From: Brachybacterium sp. P6-10-X1
GTDB taxonomy: Bacteria; Actinomycetota; Actinomycetes; Actinomycetales; Dermabacteraceae
Direction of reading: 5' to 3'
DNA: 64,000 nt
NCBI RefSeq assembly: GCF_001969445.1
Contig: NZ_CP017297.1
Span: 2,294,001-2,358,000, forward strand
Below, piece by piece: positions 1-7,897 of this stretch. Below the pieces are notes generated by a model. That model had not been told where the DNA came from, ran no database searches, and saw only the letters and a program-made list of their open reading frames with translations. Every line of letters begins with the position of its first letter. The first letter of the stretch is position 1. The translations under genes were made by a program, and so were the position numbers.

Positions 1-719
1 GCGATCAGCCCGGCCAGCGCGATCATCCCCACCAGCACCTTGTCGCCGCCGACGGTGCGCAGCACCGTGCCGGTGTCCAGGATCGAGACGCGCTCGCGCA
101 GCGTGGAGCCGCTGCGGGTGTGCCCGGTGAACGGCGTGCGGATCATGAGCAGGGTCATCGGCAGGTAGAACAGCACGTTGGCGAAGATGCCCCAGGTGGT
201 CCCCAGCAGCAGCATCAGCGCGGAACCGACGACGGGGCCGGCCAGCACCCCGAGGCTCTTGAAGGTCGCGTTCAGCCGGACGGCGCTGGGCAGTTCGCGG
301 GGTTCGGCGAAGTCGTGGAGCATGAGCTGCTCGGCCGGCCCCCACAGGGCACCGGCGCAGCCGTGCAGCACCAGCAGCACGCACGCGCTCCACATCTCCA
401 GCGTGCCCGTCAGGAACAGGGCGCCCCAGGCCAGGGACACGAATGCGAACAGGCCCTGGGCGATCTGGATGATGCGTCGGCAGTCGTACTTCTCGGCGAG
501 ACCTCCGAACAGCACCGACAGCAGCAGGAACGGCAGCCAGTGGCTGATCACCTGGAAGCCGACCAGCCAGGGGGACTGGAACGTCTGCCACAGCACCCAG
601 TAGGTGATGACGTGCTCGATGTTGTCGCCCATCATCGACAGCCCCGCGGTCATCAGGTACGGGCGGGAATGCTTGTCGCGCAGGGGGCCGAAGCGGCGGG
701 GGCGCAGCGTGGTGGTCAT
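1..719 (-). CDS. MFS transporter, EntS/MFS_3-like, partial (C-terminus off window)
   Basis: The reverse strand is open from an ATG at 719 to the left edge, giving the first ~239 residues. The protein starts MTTTLRPRRFGPLRDK and runs into hydrophobic segments (TYWVLWQTF, LPFLLLSVLFGGLAEKYD, LAWGALFLTG, SALMLLLGTTWGIFANVL) spaced like the first six helices of a major facilitator. The loop 'GGLAEKYDCRRI' fits the conserved cytoplasmic loop 2-3 position, and 'LHGCAGALWGPAEQLMLHD' resembles the MFS_3 (enterobactin-exporter-like) subgroup. It should be an inner-membrane drug or siderophore exporter. The substrate cannot be told, and the second half is missing only because the window ends. Confidence 0.8.
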   Translation of the reverse strand, partial: MTTTLRPRRFGPLRDKHSRPYLMTAGLSMMGDNIEHVITYWVLWQTFQSPWLVGFQVISHWLPFLLLSVLFGGLAEKYDCRRIIQIAQGLFAFVSLAWGALFLTGTLEMWSACVLLVLHGCAGALWGPAEQLMLHDFAEPRELPSAVRLNATFKSLGVLAGPVVGSALMLLLGTTWGIFANVLFYLPMTLLMIRTPFTGHTRSGSTLRERVSILDTGTVLRTVGGDKVLVGMIALAGLI

Positions 720-897
720 CCGCCCCCGTCCTCGGCTCGTGCGAGCCGCTCCGGGCCCGTGGGCCGGTAAGCGCCGTCCCGGCCTCCTACGGTAGTCCGC
801 CGGAGGGGCCTCGGCACGTCGTGGCCACCTGGCGAGAGCGCAGCGCCCTCACCGCACTCCTGGATGAGAGCCTTCCGCGGACGACACGGGGCTGCGG

Positions 898-2259
898 TCA
901 CCGCCGCCGCGTCGTCGCACCGTCCCCGCGCCGTGTGCGCCGCAGCACGGCACCGGCCAGCAGGAACCCGGCGGCGGCGACCGCGACCGCTGCGACGGCC
1001 GTGACACCGGTGCGAGCGAGCTCCCCGGGACGCTCGAGGGACCCGCTGCCCGGGGAATGCTCGCCCGAGCCGTCGCGACCCGCACTCTCCGCAGGACCCC
1101 CTTGGCCGGGCCCCGGACGGTCCGGGGCGCCCTCGGGCCCGGTGGAGAGCTCGTCCCCGGCCCCGACCGCGTGGATCAGCACGCGGCCGTCCGCTCCGGA
1201 GAGGTCCGCCTCGCCCGCCGCCGCGGTGAGGGTGACCTGCACCCTGAGCCACCGCTCCTCGTCGCTCGGCATCGTCGTGAGCGCCCGGGTCCCGTCGGTC
1301 TCGGCGAGACTGTCGAGGCTCTCCGCCGCCAGGAGCTCGTGAGCCTGCGACGGGCACCGATCACCGACCCACCGCGTGGAGCACGCGGTGACCGAGACCG
1401 TCAGGGCATCGTCGACGCCTGCGAGATCGCCGCCGCCGGTGATCCCGAGCCGGATCCGCCCGGGATCGGGGGCCTCCGCCCAGACGCCGACGGTCCAGAC
1501 GACGCTCTGCCCGGGGGCGAGGTTCCGCATCTGCTCGGTGTCGCCCTCGGTCTGCATCCGCAGGTGCTCGCCGCTGATGAGCCTCGACTCCGCATGACCG
1601 GGGCCGGGCGCGACGAGCATCAGGGCAGCCGCGAGCGGGAGGACGGCGATGCGCAGCACGGTCCGACCCGGGTCCTCGTGCCCTGGGGCAGGGCCGTCGT
1701 CGTCCGTGTCGTCCGGCTCGGGCTCCTCGTCGTCGCGGGGCCAGAAGGCCCAGACGACCAGCAGGCTCGCGCCGATCGTGAGGCCTCCCAGCACGTAGGG
1801 GTCGCCGAGCCCTTGGATGACCCGGGCCGCGCGGGGCACCGAGAACATCACCCGCTGCACCTGCTGTGTCGTGTAGGGCTCGGGATCAGCGACGTCGTTG
1901 GCGTCACCGCGCATCTCGAACGTCACCGTCCCGGAGGAGGTGTCGACGTCGTGGATCTCCACCACGCGGTGGGTCACCGGGAGCAGGTCCGCTCCGCGAT
2001 CCACGGTGACCACGTCGCCGACCTCCATCTCGGTCGCGGGGATCTCCCGGACCAGTGCGACCGCTCCCGCCGGGATGGTGGGGCTCATCGACCCGGTGCG
2101 GAACATCATCAGGGAGACGTTGAACGTCCAGCTGAGGATCACGAGCACGATGCACACCGCCCCGGCGACCGCGAGGACGGTGAGCGCGAGATCTGCCGAT
2201 CGGCTGACGAGGCGCCGACCGCCGGAGTCGCTGCGACGCGTGCTCTTGCCCATCGGCAT
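898..2259 (-). CDS. sipW: SipW-type signal peptidase I fused to a surface domain with LARTG anchor
   Basis: The N-terminal ~170 residues are a SipW/ER-type signal peptidase: membrane helix ~24-45, nucleophile Ser57 in GSMSPTI, general-base His97 in THRVV (Ser-His pair rather than the bacterial Ser-Lys), GDAN box at 118-121 and a second helix ~155-173. An acidic linker (~176-195) and another hydrophobic stretch (~203-222) lead to a ~170-residue extracellular domain, a Pro/Gly/Ser-rich stalk, LARTG at 414-418, a helix and an Arg-rich tail, i.e. a sortase-type sorting signal. The ATG at 2259 overlaps the upstream stop as TGATG and is preferred to the ATG at 2289. It is the last gene of the cluster and presumably processes the three upstream products. 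Ordinary SipW proteins lack the C-terminal half. Confidence 0.85.
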   Translation of the reverse strand: MPMGKSTRRSDSGGRRLVSRSADLALTVLAVAGAVCIVLVILSWTFNVSLMMFRTGSMSPTIPAGAVALVREIPATEMEVGDVVTVDRGADLLPVTHRVVEIHDVDTSSGTVTFEMRGDANDVADPEPYTTQQVQRVMFSVPRAARVIQGLGDPYVLGGLTIGASLLVVWAFWPRDDEEPEPDDTDDDGPAPGHEDPGRTVLRIAVLPLAAALMLVAPGPGHAESRLISGEHLRMQTEGDTEQMRNLAPGQSVVWTVGVWAEAPDPGRIRLGITGGGDLAGVDDALTVSVTACSTRWVGDRCPSQAHELLAAESLDSLAETDGTRALTTMPSDEERWLRVQVTLTAAAGEADLSGADGRVLIHAVGAGDELSTGPEGAPDRPGPGQGGPAESAGRDGSGEHSPGSGSLERPGELARTGVTAVAAVAVAAAGFLLAGAVLRRTRRGDGATTRRR

Positions 2260-2906
2260 CACCCGGGCGTGACGGACGCGGCGTCCCACGTCCAGGTCTG
2301 TTCGGCGGAGGAGCCCTGCGCGGAGTTCGGGGCGTCATCGGCCAGTCGGACCTCGAAGCAGTACGCGACCATGCCTCCCGCGGCGCCGATCGGCTGGGTG
2401 GCGATCGGCTCCGTGGCGCCGGCCAGCGGCTCCCAGGTCTCCGGGGAGCCGACGACGAAGGCCGACGGGTCCACGAAGTCCGCCGCCTCGCAGCCGGGTC
2501 GCCCTCCGGCGACGGGATCCACCGTCACGACGCGATGCTCCAGCGCGCCCACCAGGTCCGCGTCACCGGTCGCGCCCTCCCCGGTCAGCGTCAGGACTCC
2601 GCCGACCGAGGTGTTCGCCGTGGTGCGGATCTGCACCGGGGCGTGGACGACGGTGCCGGGAAGCATCCCGGAGGCGTCGAAGGTCATCTGCCGGGTGTCG
2701 TTCCATGCGCCGTCCACGCTCACCTCGATCGCGAACTCGCCGGCTTCGAACACGCCGCTGGTCTGCTCGGTGTCGGTCCATGCGGCGATGGTCGCCGAGG
2801 CTCCGACCCCGAGGACCAGGCCGCCGGCCAGCAGCGCCCTGAGTCGTCGGGAGCGTCGGCGCCCCGTCGACCCGTGCGCGATCGGCACCTGTTCCTGCGG
2901 GCTCAC
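2259..2906 (-). CDS. SipW-dependent secreted protein (TasA/CalY-like), 1
   Basis: 215 residues from a GTG at 2906 with an AGGA element nine bases upstream. After a basic N-terminus (TGRRRSRRL) comes a hydrophobic segment with GGLVLGVGASATIAAWTDTE. The 'AAWTD' end is the hallmark of signal peptides cut by SipW-type peptidases in TasA/CalY matrix proteins. The mature part is a Thr/Val-rich, probably all-beta domain with two cysteines (GRPGCEAADF and MVAYCFEVR) that could form a disulfide. It lies 15 bp after the next SipW substrate and overlaps the signal peptidase gene by one base, so the three are probably co-transcribed. Fibre-forming surface material is inferred from the family only. Confidence 0.82.
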   Translation of the reverse strand: MSPQEQVPIAHGSTGRRRSRRLRALLAGGLVLGVGASATIAAWTDTEQTSGVFEAGEFAIEVSVDGAWNDTRQMTFDASGMLPGTVVHAPVQIRTTANTSVGGVLTLTGEGATGDADLVGALEHRVVTVDPVAGGRPGCEAADFVDPSAFVVGSPETWEPLAGATEPIATQPIGAAGGMVAYCFEVRLADDAPNSAQGSSAEQTWTWDAASVTPG

Positions 2907-2921
2907 GCTCGAGGATCCTGC

Positions 2922-3542
2922 TTACGCGGCCTCGACCGATTCTGCGACGAAGCCCCAGTGGGCGGTGGCAGCACCGCCCTCGACGAGATCGTTCCCCGCG
3001 CTGACGACGAAGCACAGCGTGGTGGGGGCGCCGGCCGTGCCCGACGGGGCCTCGGCCAGGTCGAAGGTGGCCGCTGTCGGGGCGGCGCTCAGGGCGGTGC
3101 CGGAAGGGACGATCTCCGTGCCGGTGGCGTCCTCGGTGCAGGACGCGGCCGAGTCCACCTGGACGATGCCGTAGGTCAGGTTCGCGGCGTTGGGCCCTTC
3201 TGCGGTGACGCTGTCCAGGGACACGGTGGCGGCGTAGGTGGTGGCCGCGTCCGTGCGGAGGATGAACGGGGCGGCGACCGTGTCCCCCGGGGAGAGGTTC
3301 GAGGCGGCGTCCAGGTCGAAGCCGAGCTCTGCGGCGCCGCCCTCGGAGGCGTGGTCGGTCCAGGTCGCGCCGTCCGTGCTGCCCTCGATATTGAAGTCAC
3401 CGGCTCCGAAGATTCCTTCGGCCCATTCCTGGTCCGTCCACGCGGCGAGGGTGACGGCCGCACCGACGCCGAGGACGACCCCGCCGGCGAGCACGGCTTT
3501 GATCTTGCGCCCGCGATTGCTGGTTCTCGTATCTGCAGTCAT
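2922..3542 (-). CDS. SipW-dependent secreted protein (TasA/CalY-like), 2
   Basis: 206 residues from an ATG at 3542 preceded by GGGGAG. The N-terminus NRGRKIKAVLAGGVVLGVGA followed by AAWTDQEW is a SipW-type signal peptide nearly matching that of the next gene. The mature region is beta-rich and carries two cysteines (AASCTED, TTLCFVVSAG) in the same relative places as in the downstream paralogue, so the two are tandem duplicates that have diverged. It ends 15 bp before the next gene. An exported structural or matrix role is inferred from family and from the adjacent dedicated peptidase. Confidence 0.82.
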   Translation of the reverse strand: MTADTRTSNRGRKIKAVLAGGVVLGVGAAVTLAAWTDQEWAEGIFGAGDFNIEGSTDGATWTDHASEGGAAELGFDLDAASNLSPGDTVAAPFILRTDAATTYAATVSLDSVTAEGPNAANLTYGIVQVDSAASCTEDATGTEIVPSGTALSAAPTAATFDLAEAPSGTAGAPTTLCFVVSAGNDLVEGGAATAHWGFVAESVEAA

Positions 3543-3701
3543 TGTCGCTCCCCTGTCGAACCGATTGCTGCTGTGGTCCTTGCAGGCTATCGGCCCGGGT
3601 ATCAGGAAGCACCGTCCCGCCGAAAACCGCGCGAATTGTCCGCTATTTGCCGTTCTGGTGTGCGGCCGATCGGGCCTGGAGAACTTTGCCTTCGCCCGGG
3701 A

Positions 3702-4253
3702 TCACGTCAGGTTGCGGCAATTTCCCCCGAGCCCACCGATCAGGCCGGCATTGCTCGCCACCGAGGCGGGTTCTGATTCCCAGCCGCCGGCGCCGTCGGG
3801 GGCGAGGACGATCGCGAGCTCGAGCTCGGTGCCGAGGCCGAGCAGCCCGCCCAGCAGGTTGGTCGGCACGTCGGTGCGGTAGGTGCCATCGCCGCGCTGC
3901 TCGGTGTTCCCCTCCACGGTGAACCCTGTCAGGGGCGCCAGCGCCGAGCCGAGCCCGCTGGTCGAGGCCTCGACGGTGACGTCATCGAGCGTGTACCCGG
4001 CGGGCAGCGCCCAGAAGATCTGCACCTCGGCACCGATTCCGAGCACGCCCGGATTGAAGGTGCACTGCTGGGTCAGCGTCGGTGCCGGGATGGCCCCGGC
4101 TGCGAAGCTCGCCGTGGTCTCGTCCTGGTCGGTCCAGGCGGCGAGGCTCGTGGTGGCGCCGGCTCCCAGCACCAGTGCGGCGGCGAGGGCCACTCGGAGG
4201 CGGATCCACCAGGAGCGCCCTCGGGATCGCGGCCGAGCAGAGGTGTCGGTCAT
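3702..4253 (-). CDS. SipW-dependent secreted protein (TasA-like), 3
   Basis: 183 residues from the ATG at 4253, chosen because AGGGAGG lies about 12 bases upstream; a longer reading to 4316 adds an unlikely leader. The signal region (RLRVALAAALVLGAGATTSL followed by AAWTDQDE) carries the same AAWTD cleavage motif as the two neighbours. The mature sequence differs: it begins ...PAPTLTQQC, has a likely Ig/fibronectin-like beta core (VQIFWALPAGYTLDDVTV), a Leu/Gly-rich stretch (LLGGLLGLGTEL) and a terminal NCRNLT. It is separated by ~160 bp from the downstream substrate genes, so it may have its own transcript, but its export again points to the SipW peptidase at 898-2259. Confidence 0.78.
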   Translation of the reverse strand: MTDTSARPRSRGRSWWIRLRVALAAALVLGAGATTSLAAWTDQDETTASFAAGAIPAPTLTQQCTFNPGVLGIGAEVQIFWALPAGYTLDDVTVEASTSGLGSALAPLTGFTVEGNTEQRGDGTYRTDVPTNLLGGLLGLGTELELAIVLAPDGAGGWESEPASVASNAGLIGGLGGNCRNLT

Positions 4254-4454
4254 CTGCCGATCGAGCCTCCCTGGTGGCCGCGGTACGGGTCCACCCAAGA
4301 TCACCACGAAGCGCACGCGGGCGCAAGCATGCGGGCCGCGGACGGGCCGTCCGCCGTGGTGGTCGGTCGATCAGGAATCGAGAAGCCTCCCCCGGGCGCC
4401 CCTCGTAAACTGGTCCCCTCATCCCATCCGGCACGACCTGGAGGAGCAGACATC

Positions 4455-5003
4455 ATGGCGACGACGAAGACCCCGACGACGATCACGGGCAGGGCGACGG
4501 CTCGCGCGGTCGGCGATCGCCTGATCCTGCCGCTGCCCGACGAGGCCAGCGCGCAGCTGCCCTCCCGGGGTCAGGTGGCCGTGGTCGGGTCGCTGGAGGA
4601 TCACGAGATCGAGACGGTGCTGGAGCCCGACGGCCGCAAGGGCCATTGGATCTCCCTGGACGCTCAGCGCGTCGGGGCCCTCGGGGCGACCGAGGGGGCG
4701 AGCGTCTCCTTCACCCTGACCACCGCGGCCACGTGGCCCGAGCCCGAGGTCCCCGATGACCTGGGATCCGCGCTCGGCGAGGCGGGCGACGTCGAGCACC
4801 AGTGGGACTCCATCACCCCGATGGCCCGCTGGGAATGGGTGCGCTGGGTCGGCGCCACGAAGAACGCGAGCACCCGCGCCAAGCGCGTGGACGTCTCGAT
4901 CGACAAGCTCCGCAAGGGCAGTCGCCGGCCGTGCTGCTTCGACCTGGCCTCCTGCACCGACCCGGAGCTGGCCAAGAGCGGAAAGCTGATCGGGCTGGAG
5001 TGA
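4455..5003 (+). CDS. YdeI/OmpD-associated (DUF1905-type) family protein
   Basis: 182 residues from the ATG at 4455, which has GGAGGAG 8 bases upstream; the open frame back to 4329 lacks such a site. The first ~95 residues (TGRATARAVGDRLILPLPDE...) look like the small beta-barrel DUF1905 fold, and the C-terminal part (TPMARWEWVRWVGATKNAST..RVDVSIDKLRKGSRRPCCFD) matches the YdeI/OmpD-associated helical domain with its conserved R-x-x-x-I/V-x-x-x-x-x-L-x-x-G-x-R-x-P-C-CF end. No signal peptide is present, so it is cytosolic. Its biochemical function is unknown; bacteriocin-protection annotations for this family are weak. It is divergent from the SipW substrate gene and convergent with the next gene. 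Confidence 0.75.
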   Translation: MATTKTPTTITGRATARAVGDRLILPLPDEASAQLPSRGQVAVVGSLEDHEIETVLEPDGRKGHWISLDAQRVGALGATEGASVSFTLTTAATWPEPEVPDDLGSALGEAGDVEHQWDSITPMARWEWVRWVGATKNASTRAKRVDVSIDKLRKGSRRPCCFDLASCTDPELAKSGKLIGLE

Positions 5004-5024
5004 GAGCGGCGCGGCCCCGCCCGC

Positions 5025-5054
5025 CGCGGGTCACCCGTTCCGGGCGCACCCGCG
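5025..5054. terminator. Hairpin between convergent genes
   Basis: CGCGGGT (5025-5031) and ACCCGCG (5048-5054) form a perfect 7-bp GC-rich stem around a 16-base loop, in the 55-bp gap between two convergent stop codons. No T-run follows on either strand, as is common for actinobacterial intrinsic terminators. A bidirectional terminator is inferred. Confidence 0.45.
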
Positions 5055-5058
5055 ACGA

Positions 5059-5652
5059 TCAGTCGTTCAGGCCGCACCCGCCGTCGTCGTCGGCCGTCAG
5101 GGCCATGTCCTTGACGCGGTCGTCGTCGCCGATGGCGAAGATGTAGTGCGCCTGGGAGTTCCCGGGCGCCGGTGCGGTGTAGAGCGGCAGCAGTCCCGTC
5201 TTGTCGACCGTGTACCGGTCGTAGCCGTTCTCGATCTGCTCGGTCGTGGAGCCCGTCGCCTCTGCGACGGACCCCATCGTGATGCCCTCCGGGGTCCGAG
5301 TGCTCTGGGTCCCCGGGATGGACACGACGCCGTGCGTGGGAGAGACGACGACGCCCGCTCCCGGGTTCTGCTCGCCCTCGGCGGGGTCGAGGTAGAACCA
5401 GGTGCATGCGCCGATCTCCTGGCGGTCGGTGAGCAGGCCGGTGTCCACGGCCTCCTCCTCCGACATGCCGAGCTCGAGCGATGAGTAGCCGTCCGGTCCC
5501 AGTGTGCTCTCCGCCGCGGAGGCGGAGGAGCCCCCGTCGACGGCGGTGAGGCCCTCGGCAGCCGTCGGGGCGAGCGCCAGAGCGGCGATGCCCGCTGCGG
5601 CGAGGGACGTGGTCAGGATCCGCCGTGCTGCGGCGGTGCGTGCGATGGTCAC
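5059..5652 (-). CDS. Small secreted protein of unknown function
   Basis: 197 residues from a GTG at 5652, preferred to the ATG at 5766 because GAAGGGAA sits seven bases upstream and the shorter form begins with a textbook signal peptide: VTIARTAAARRILTTSL then a hydrophobic AAAGIAALALAPTA. The mature region is acidic with YSSLELGMSEEEAVDTGLL, a pattern resembling BLIP/SmpA-like 'GMS..E' repeats, two or three cysteines (GACTWFYL, GGCGLND) and a final EQIENGYDRYTVDKTG segment. It is probably an exported small globular protein. I do not recognise the family. It is convergent with the YdeI-like gene and is followed upstream by the HTTM gene on the same strand. Confidence 0.65.
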   Translation of the reverse strand: MTIARTAAARRILTTSLAAAGIAALALAPTAAEGLTAVDGGSSASAAESTLGPDGYSSLELGMSEEEAVDTGLLTDRQEIGACTWFYLDPAEGEQNPGAGVVVSPTHGVVSIPGTQSTRTPEGITMGSVAEATGSTTEQIENGYDRYTVDKTGLLPLYTAPAPGNSQAHYIFAIGDDDRVKDMALTADDDGGCGLND

Positions 5653-5762
5653 GATGATTCCCTTCGAAGTGATCCAGGGCACCATCCATGGTCGGGACGC
5701 GAGCGCTGCGGGCGCAAGTGCTCTCGGAACATCGAGGACGGCGGCGTCGTGACCGCAGGGCG

Positions 5763-7019
5763 TCACCGCGTCGATCGTGCTCGCCCGGCACGACGCCGCG
5801 GGGGATCGACCTCCGCCCGCTCGGGCTCCACCTGCTCGCTCTGTGCGCCCTCGCTCTGCGAGACCTCGCCCTGGGCCCCCTCGCGCTGCGAACCCTCGGT
5901 CTCCACCCGTCCGGATGCCGCCTGCTCCGCCGCCGCCTCCGTGGTGGCCGACCGGTGCGCGCCGCGCGCTCCGCGGACCCGGCTGAGGACCGCCCGCGAG
6001 ACTCGATTGCCGGTCAGGGTGGTGCGCAGCCAGGTCACGATGGCGACCCAGGTGGTGCCGGAGACGAGCACCGCGTCAGCGGAGGCCATGATGCCGGAGA
6101 AGAACGGCAGCCCCATCAGCACCGCGATGCTGAGGTGCATGCCCAGCAGGGCGAGCAGCACGAGGCGCCGGGTGATGGTGTTGAACAGCAGGAACGGGAA
6201 GGCGATCTGCGCGAGCACGGTCACGTAGGTCGCGATGAACACCGGCAGGGCGAAGTAGGTCAGCAGGTCGGCCAGCGGCGGGAACACCCCGTAGGCCACG
6301 GACTGCAGCGGGTAGTAGACGGCGGTGCCGTTCTGCCAGAGGGTGCCCTGGACCTTGTAGAGCCCGGCCTCGAGGTAGACGGTGCACACCTGCGCCACCA
6401 CCAGGCACAGCCCGATGTTGTGCAGCACAGAGCCGGTCTGCGTCTCGGGGCTCGCCGCTGTCGCCCGACGTCGGGCGTCGAGGGACCAGCGGCGCGAGAC
6501 ATCCACGAGGATCAGGTAGATGAGCATGATCCGGATGAAGTAGTTGCCACCGTCGGAGATCGGTGTGTTCTGGCCGTTCAGCGTCGTGTAGGCGAGGAAC
6601 AGCAACGGGGTGATGATCCGGGTGCGCCAGCCGAGGGTGAAGGCGACGACCAGCGCGATCGTGACGAGGTACCAGAGCCAGAACACGCCCGGACCGGCGT
6701 GCTGGAGCAGGTTGAACGGGGCGTCGTAACCGAGGATCTCGCGATAGGGCTGCCAGTACCCGGAGCCAGGCCCCCAGATGCGGGAGGCGATGGGCAGGTT
6801 GATCAACAGCCAGCCCAGCAGGAAGAGACCGGAGGCGATGCGCATGACGGCGAAGCCGTAGTCGGCGTGACGGTCCGCGATGAACCAGGTGACCACGCGG
6901 TCGAGGAGCCGGGCCGGGAGGTCGCGCCGGCCGCGCAGCCAGGTCCTGATCGGGGTGGTCGATGTGCTCGCCGAAGAGCCTGAGGTGCCCACGCGAGTTC
7001 TCGGGGTGCTCATGTCCAT
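5763..7019 (-). CDS. HTTM-domain integral membrane protein
   Basis: 418 residues with about seven to eight membrane helices between residues 55 and 330. The order and motifs (YGFAVMRIASGLFLLGWLL; PFNLLQHAGPGVFWLWYLVT; LGWRTRIITPLLFLAYTTLNGQNTPISDGGNYFIRI; YLEAGLYKVQGTLWQNGTAVYYPLQS) match the HTTM family, related to the membrane part of vitamin-K-dependent gamma-carboxylase. The last ~90 residues are a charged Glu/Arg-rich cytoplasmic tail with simple EGSQREGAQ-type repeats. The upstream DUF5819 gene overlaps its start (ATGA at 7010-7013 if the second ATG, 7013, is used), so the two are translationally coupled. Such DUF5819-HTTM pairs are common in actinobacteria. The reaction is unknown; carboxylation is not claimed. 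Confidence 0.8.
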   Translation of the reverse strand: MDMSTPRTRVGTSGSSASTSTTPIRTWLRGRRDLPARLLDRVVTWFIADRHADYGFAVMRIASGLFLLGWLLINLPIASRIWGPGSGYWQPYREILGYDAPFNLLQHAGPGVFWLWYLVTIALVVAFTLGWRTRIITPLLFLAYTTLNGQNTPISDGGNYFIRIMLIYLILVDVSRRWSLDARRRATAASPETQTGSVLHNIGLCLVVAQVCTVYLEAGLYKVQGTLWQNGTAVYYPLQSVAYGVFPPLADLLTYFALPVFIATYVTVLAQIAFPFLLFNTITRRLVLLALLGMHLSIAVLMGLPFFSGIMASADAVLVSGTTWVAIVTWLRTTLTGNRVSRAVLSRVRGARGAHRSATTEAAAEQAASGRVETEGSQREGAQGEVSQSEGAQSEQVEPERAEVDPPRRRAGRARSTR

Positions 7020-7762
7020 GCCGCCGTCACCTCGTCGTCGAACTCCATGGCGGGGCGCCAGCCGATGGTCCGCCAGTACTGGGTCTGCTCCTCGGGCGGG
7101 TCATGGCGCTGGTCGAAGTCGGGCACGGGCTCACGGAGCATGCGCACCTCGACCAGGGTCACGGAATCCCCATACTCCTGCTGCATGACCAGGGTGGCGA
7201 GCCCGACGGCCGCGTCCTCGAGACGCTGATAGGTGCGCAGGGTGTTCAGCTGGCCCGCGGGATACACCTGGGAGGCCTCGGCGGAGTAGAGGTCGACGCC
7301 GAAGACGGGGTCGCCGTCGATGTGGTTGGCCTCGGCCATCGCGCGCTGGTCGTCGCTGAGATCGGAGGCGACCGACCAGAACCGGCCGTGGACCACCTTC
7401 GACTGGCGGGTCTCGCGGTCGGCGAAGACGTTGTAGGCGACCGCTTCCTGTTCCTCGGCGGTGATGTTGCGCCACTCGGTGAACTCGGCACCGGCGTCGC
7501 TGCCGCCGGCGCAGACGTCGAACTCGCTGACGCAGGCACGCACCAGCATGTACTCGTCCTGCGAGTAGGGGCCGGGGGCGAAGAGGTTCCAGCCCTGGTC
7601 GAGGGGTCCGAGGAAGTAGCGGTCCAGCGCGGGCTGGAGGGAAGCCTTCACGGCGGTGTCGGGGCCGGTATAGGCGAGGGTCGCGCCGATATGGCCGGCG
7701 GCGAGGAGGCCGACGGTCGCGAGGACCACCGCGGGGAATCGGCGGATGCGGTGCTTGGCCAT
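7010..7762 (-). CDS. DUF5819 family membrane-anchored protein
   Basis: 250 residues beginning MAKHRIRRFPAVVLATVGLL with one N-terminal helix to about residue 30. The outside domain shows the DUF5819 hallmark Q-G-W-N-L-F-A-P-G-P (around residue 56) followed by 'EYMLVRACV' and a 'TEWRNIT' segment, then a Tyr/Arg-rich C-terminal part (QTQYWRTIGWRPAMEFD). It overlaps the following HTTM gene by four to ten bases, so both proteins are likely made together and may form one membrane complex. The function of the family is not known. Confidence 0.78.
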   Translation of the reverse strand: MAKHRIRRFPAVVLATVGLLAAGHIGATLAYTGPDTAVKASLQPALDRYFLGPLDQGWNLFAPGPYSQDEYMLVRACVSEFDVCAGGSDAGAEFTEWRNITAEEQEAVAYNVFADRETRQSKVVHGRFWSVASDLSDDQRAMAEANHIDGDPVFGVDLYSAEASQVYPAGQLNTLRTYQRLEDAAVGLATLVMQQEYGDSVTLVEVRMLREPVPDFDQRHDPPEEQTQYWRTIGWRPAMEFDDEVTAAWT

Positions 7763-7832
7763 GCGGGGGAGTCCGTTCTGGGAAGAACTATGTGCAGGTG
7801 ACGAGGGTGGAGAGGAGCCGATGTCGGACGGC

Positions 7833-7880
7833 CTGATGGCCGCCGGGCCGACATCGAGGTGTCGGCCCGGCGGCCATCAG
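7833..7880 (-). terminator. Perfect 21-bp inverted repeat after the surface-protein gene
   Basis: The arms 7833-7853 and 7860-7880 are exactly complementary over 21 bases (first arm begins CTGATGGCCG) around a six-base loop TCGAGG. It starts 18 bp past the stop codon of the 1,414-residue surface protein on the minus strand and lies before the DUF5819 gene. No U-tract follows. A strong rho-independent-like terminator or mRNA-stabilising end is inferred. Confidence 0.65.
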
Positions 7881-7897
7881 AGATGGTTCGCGATCGC

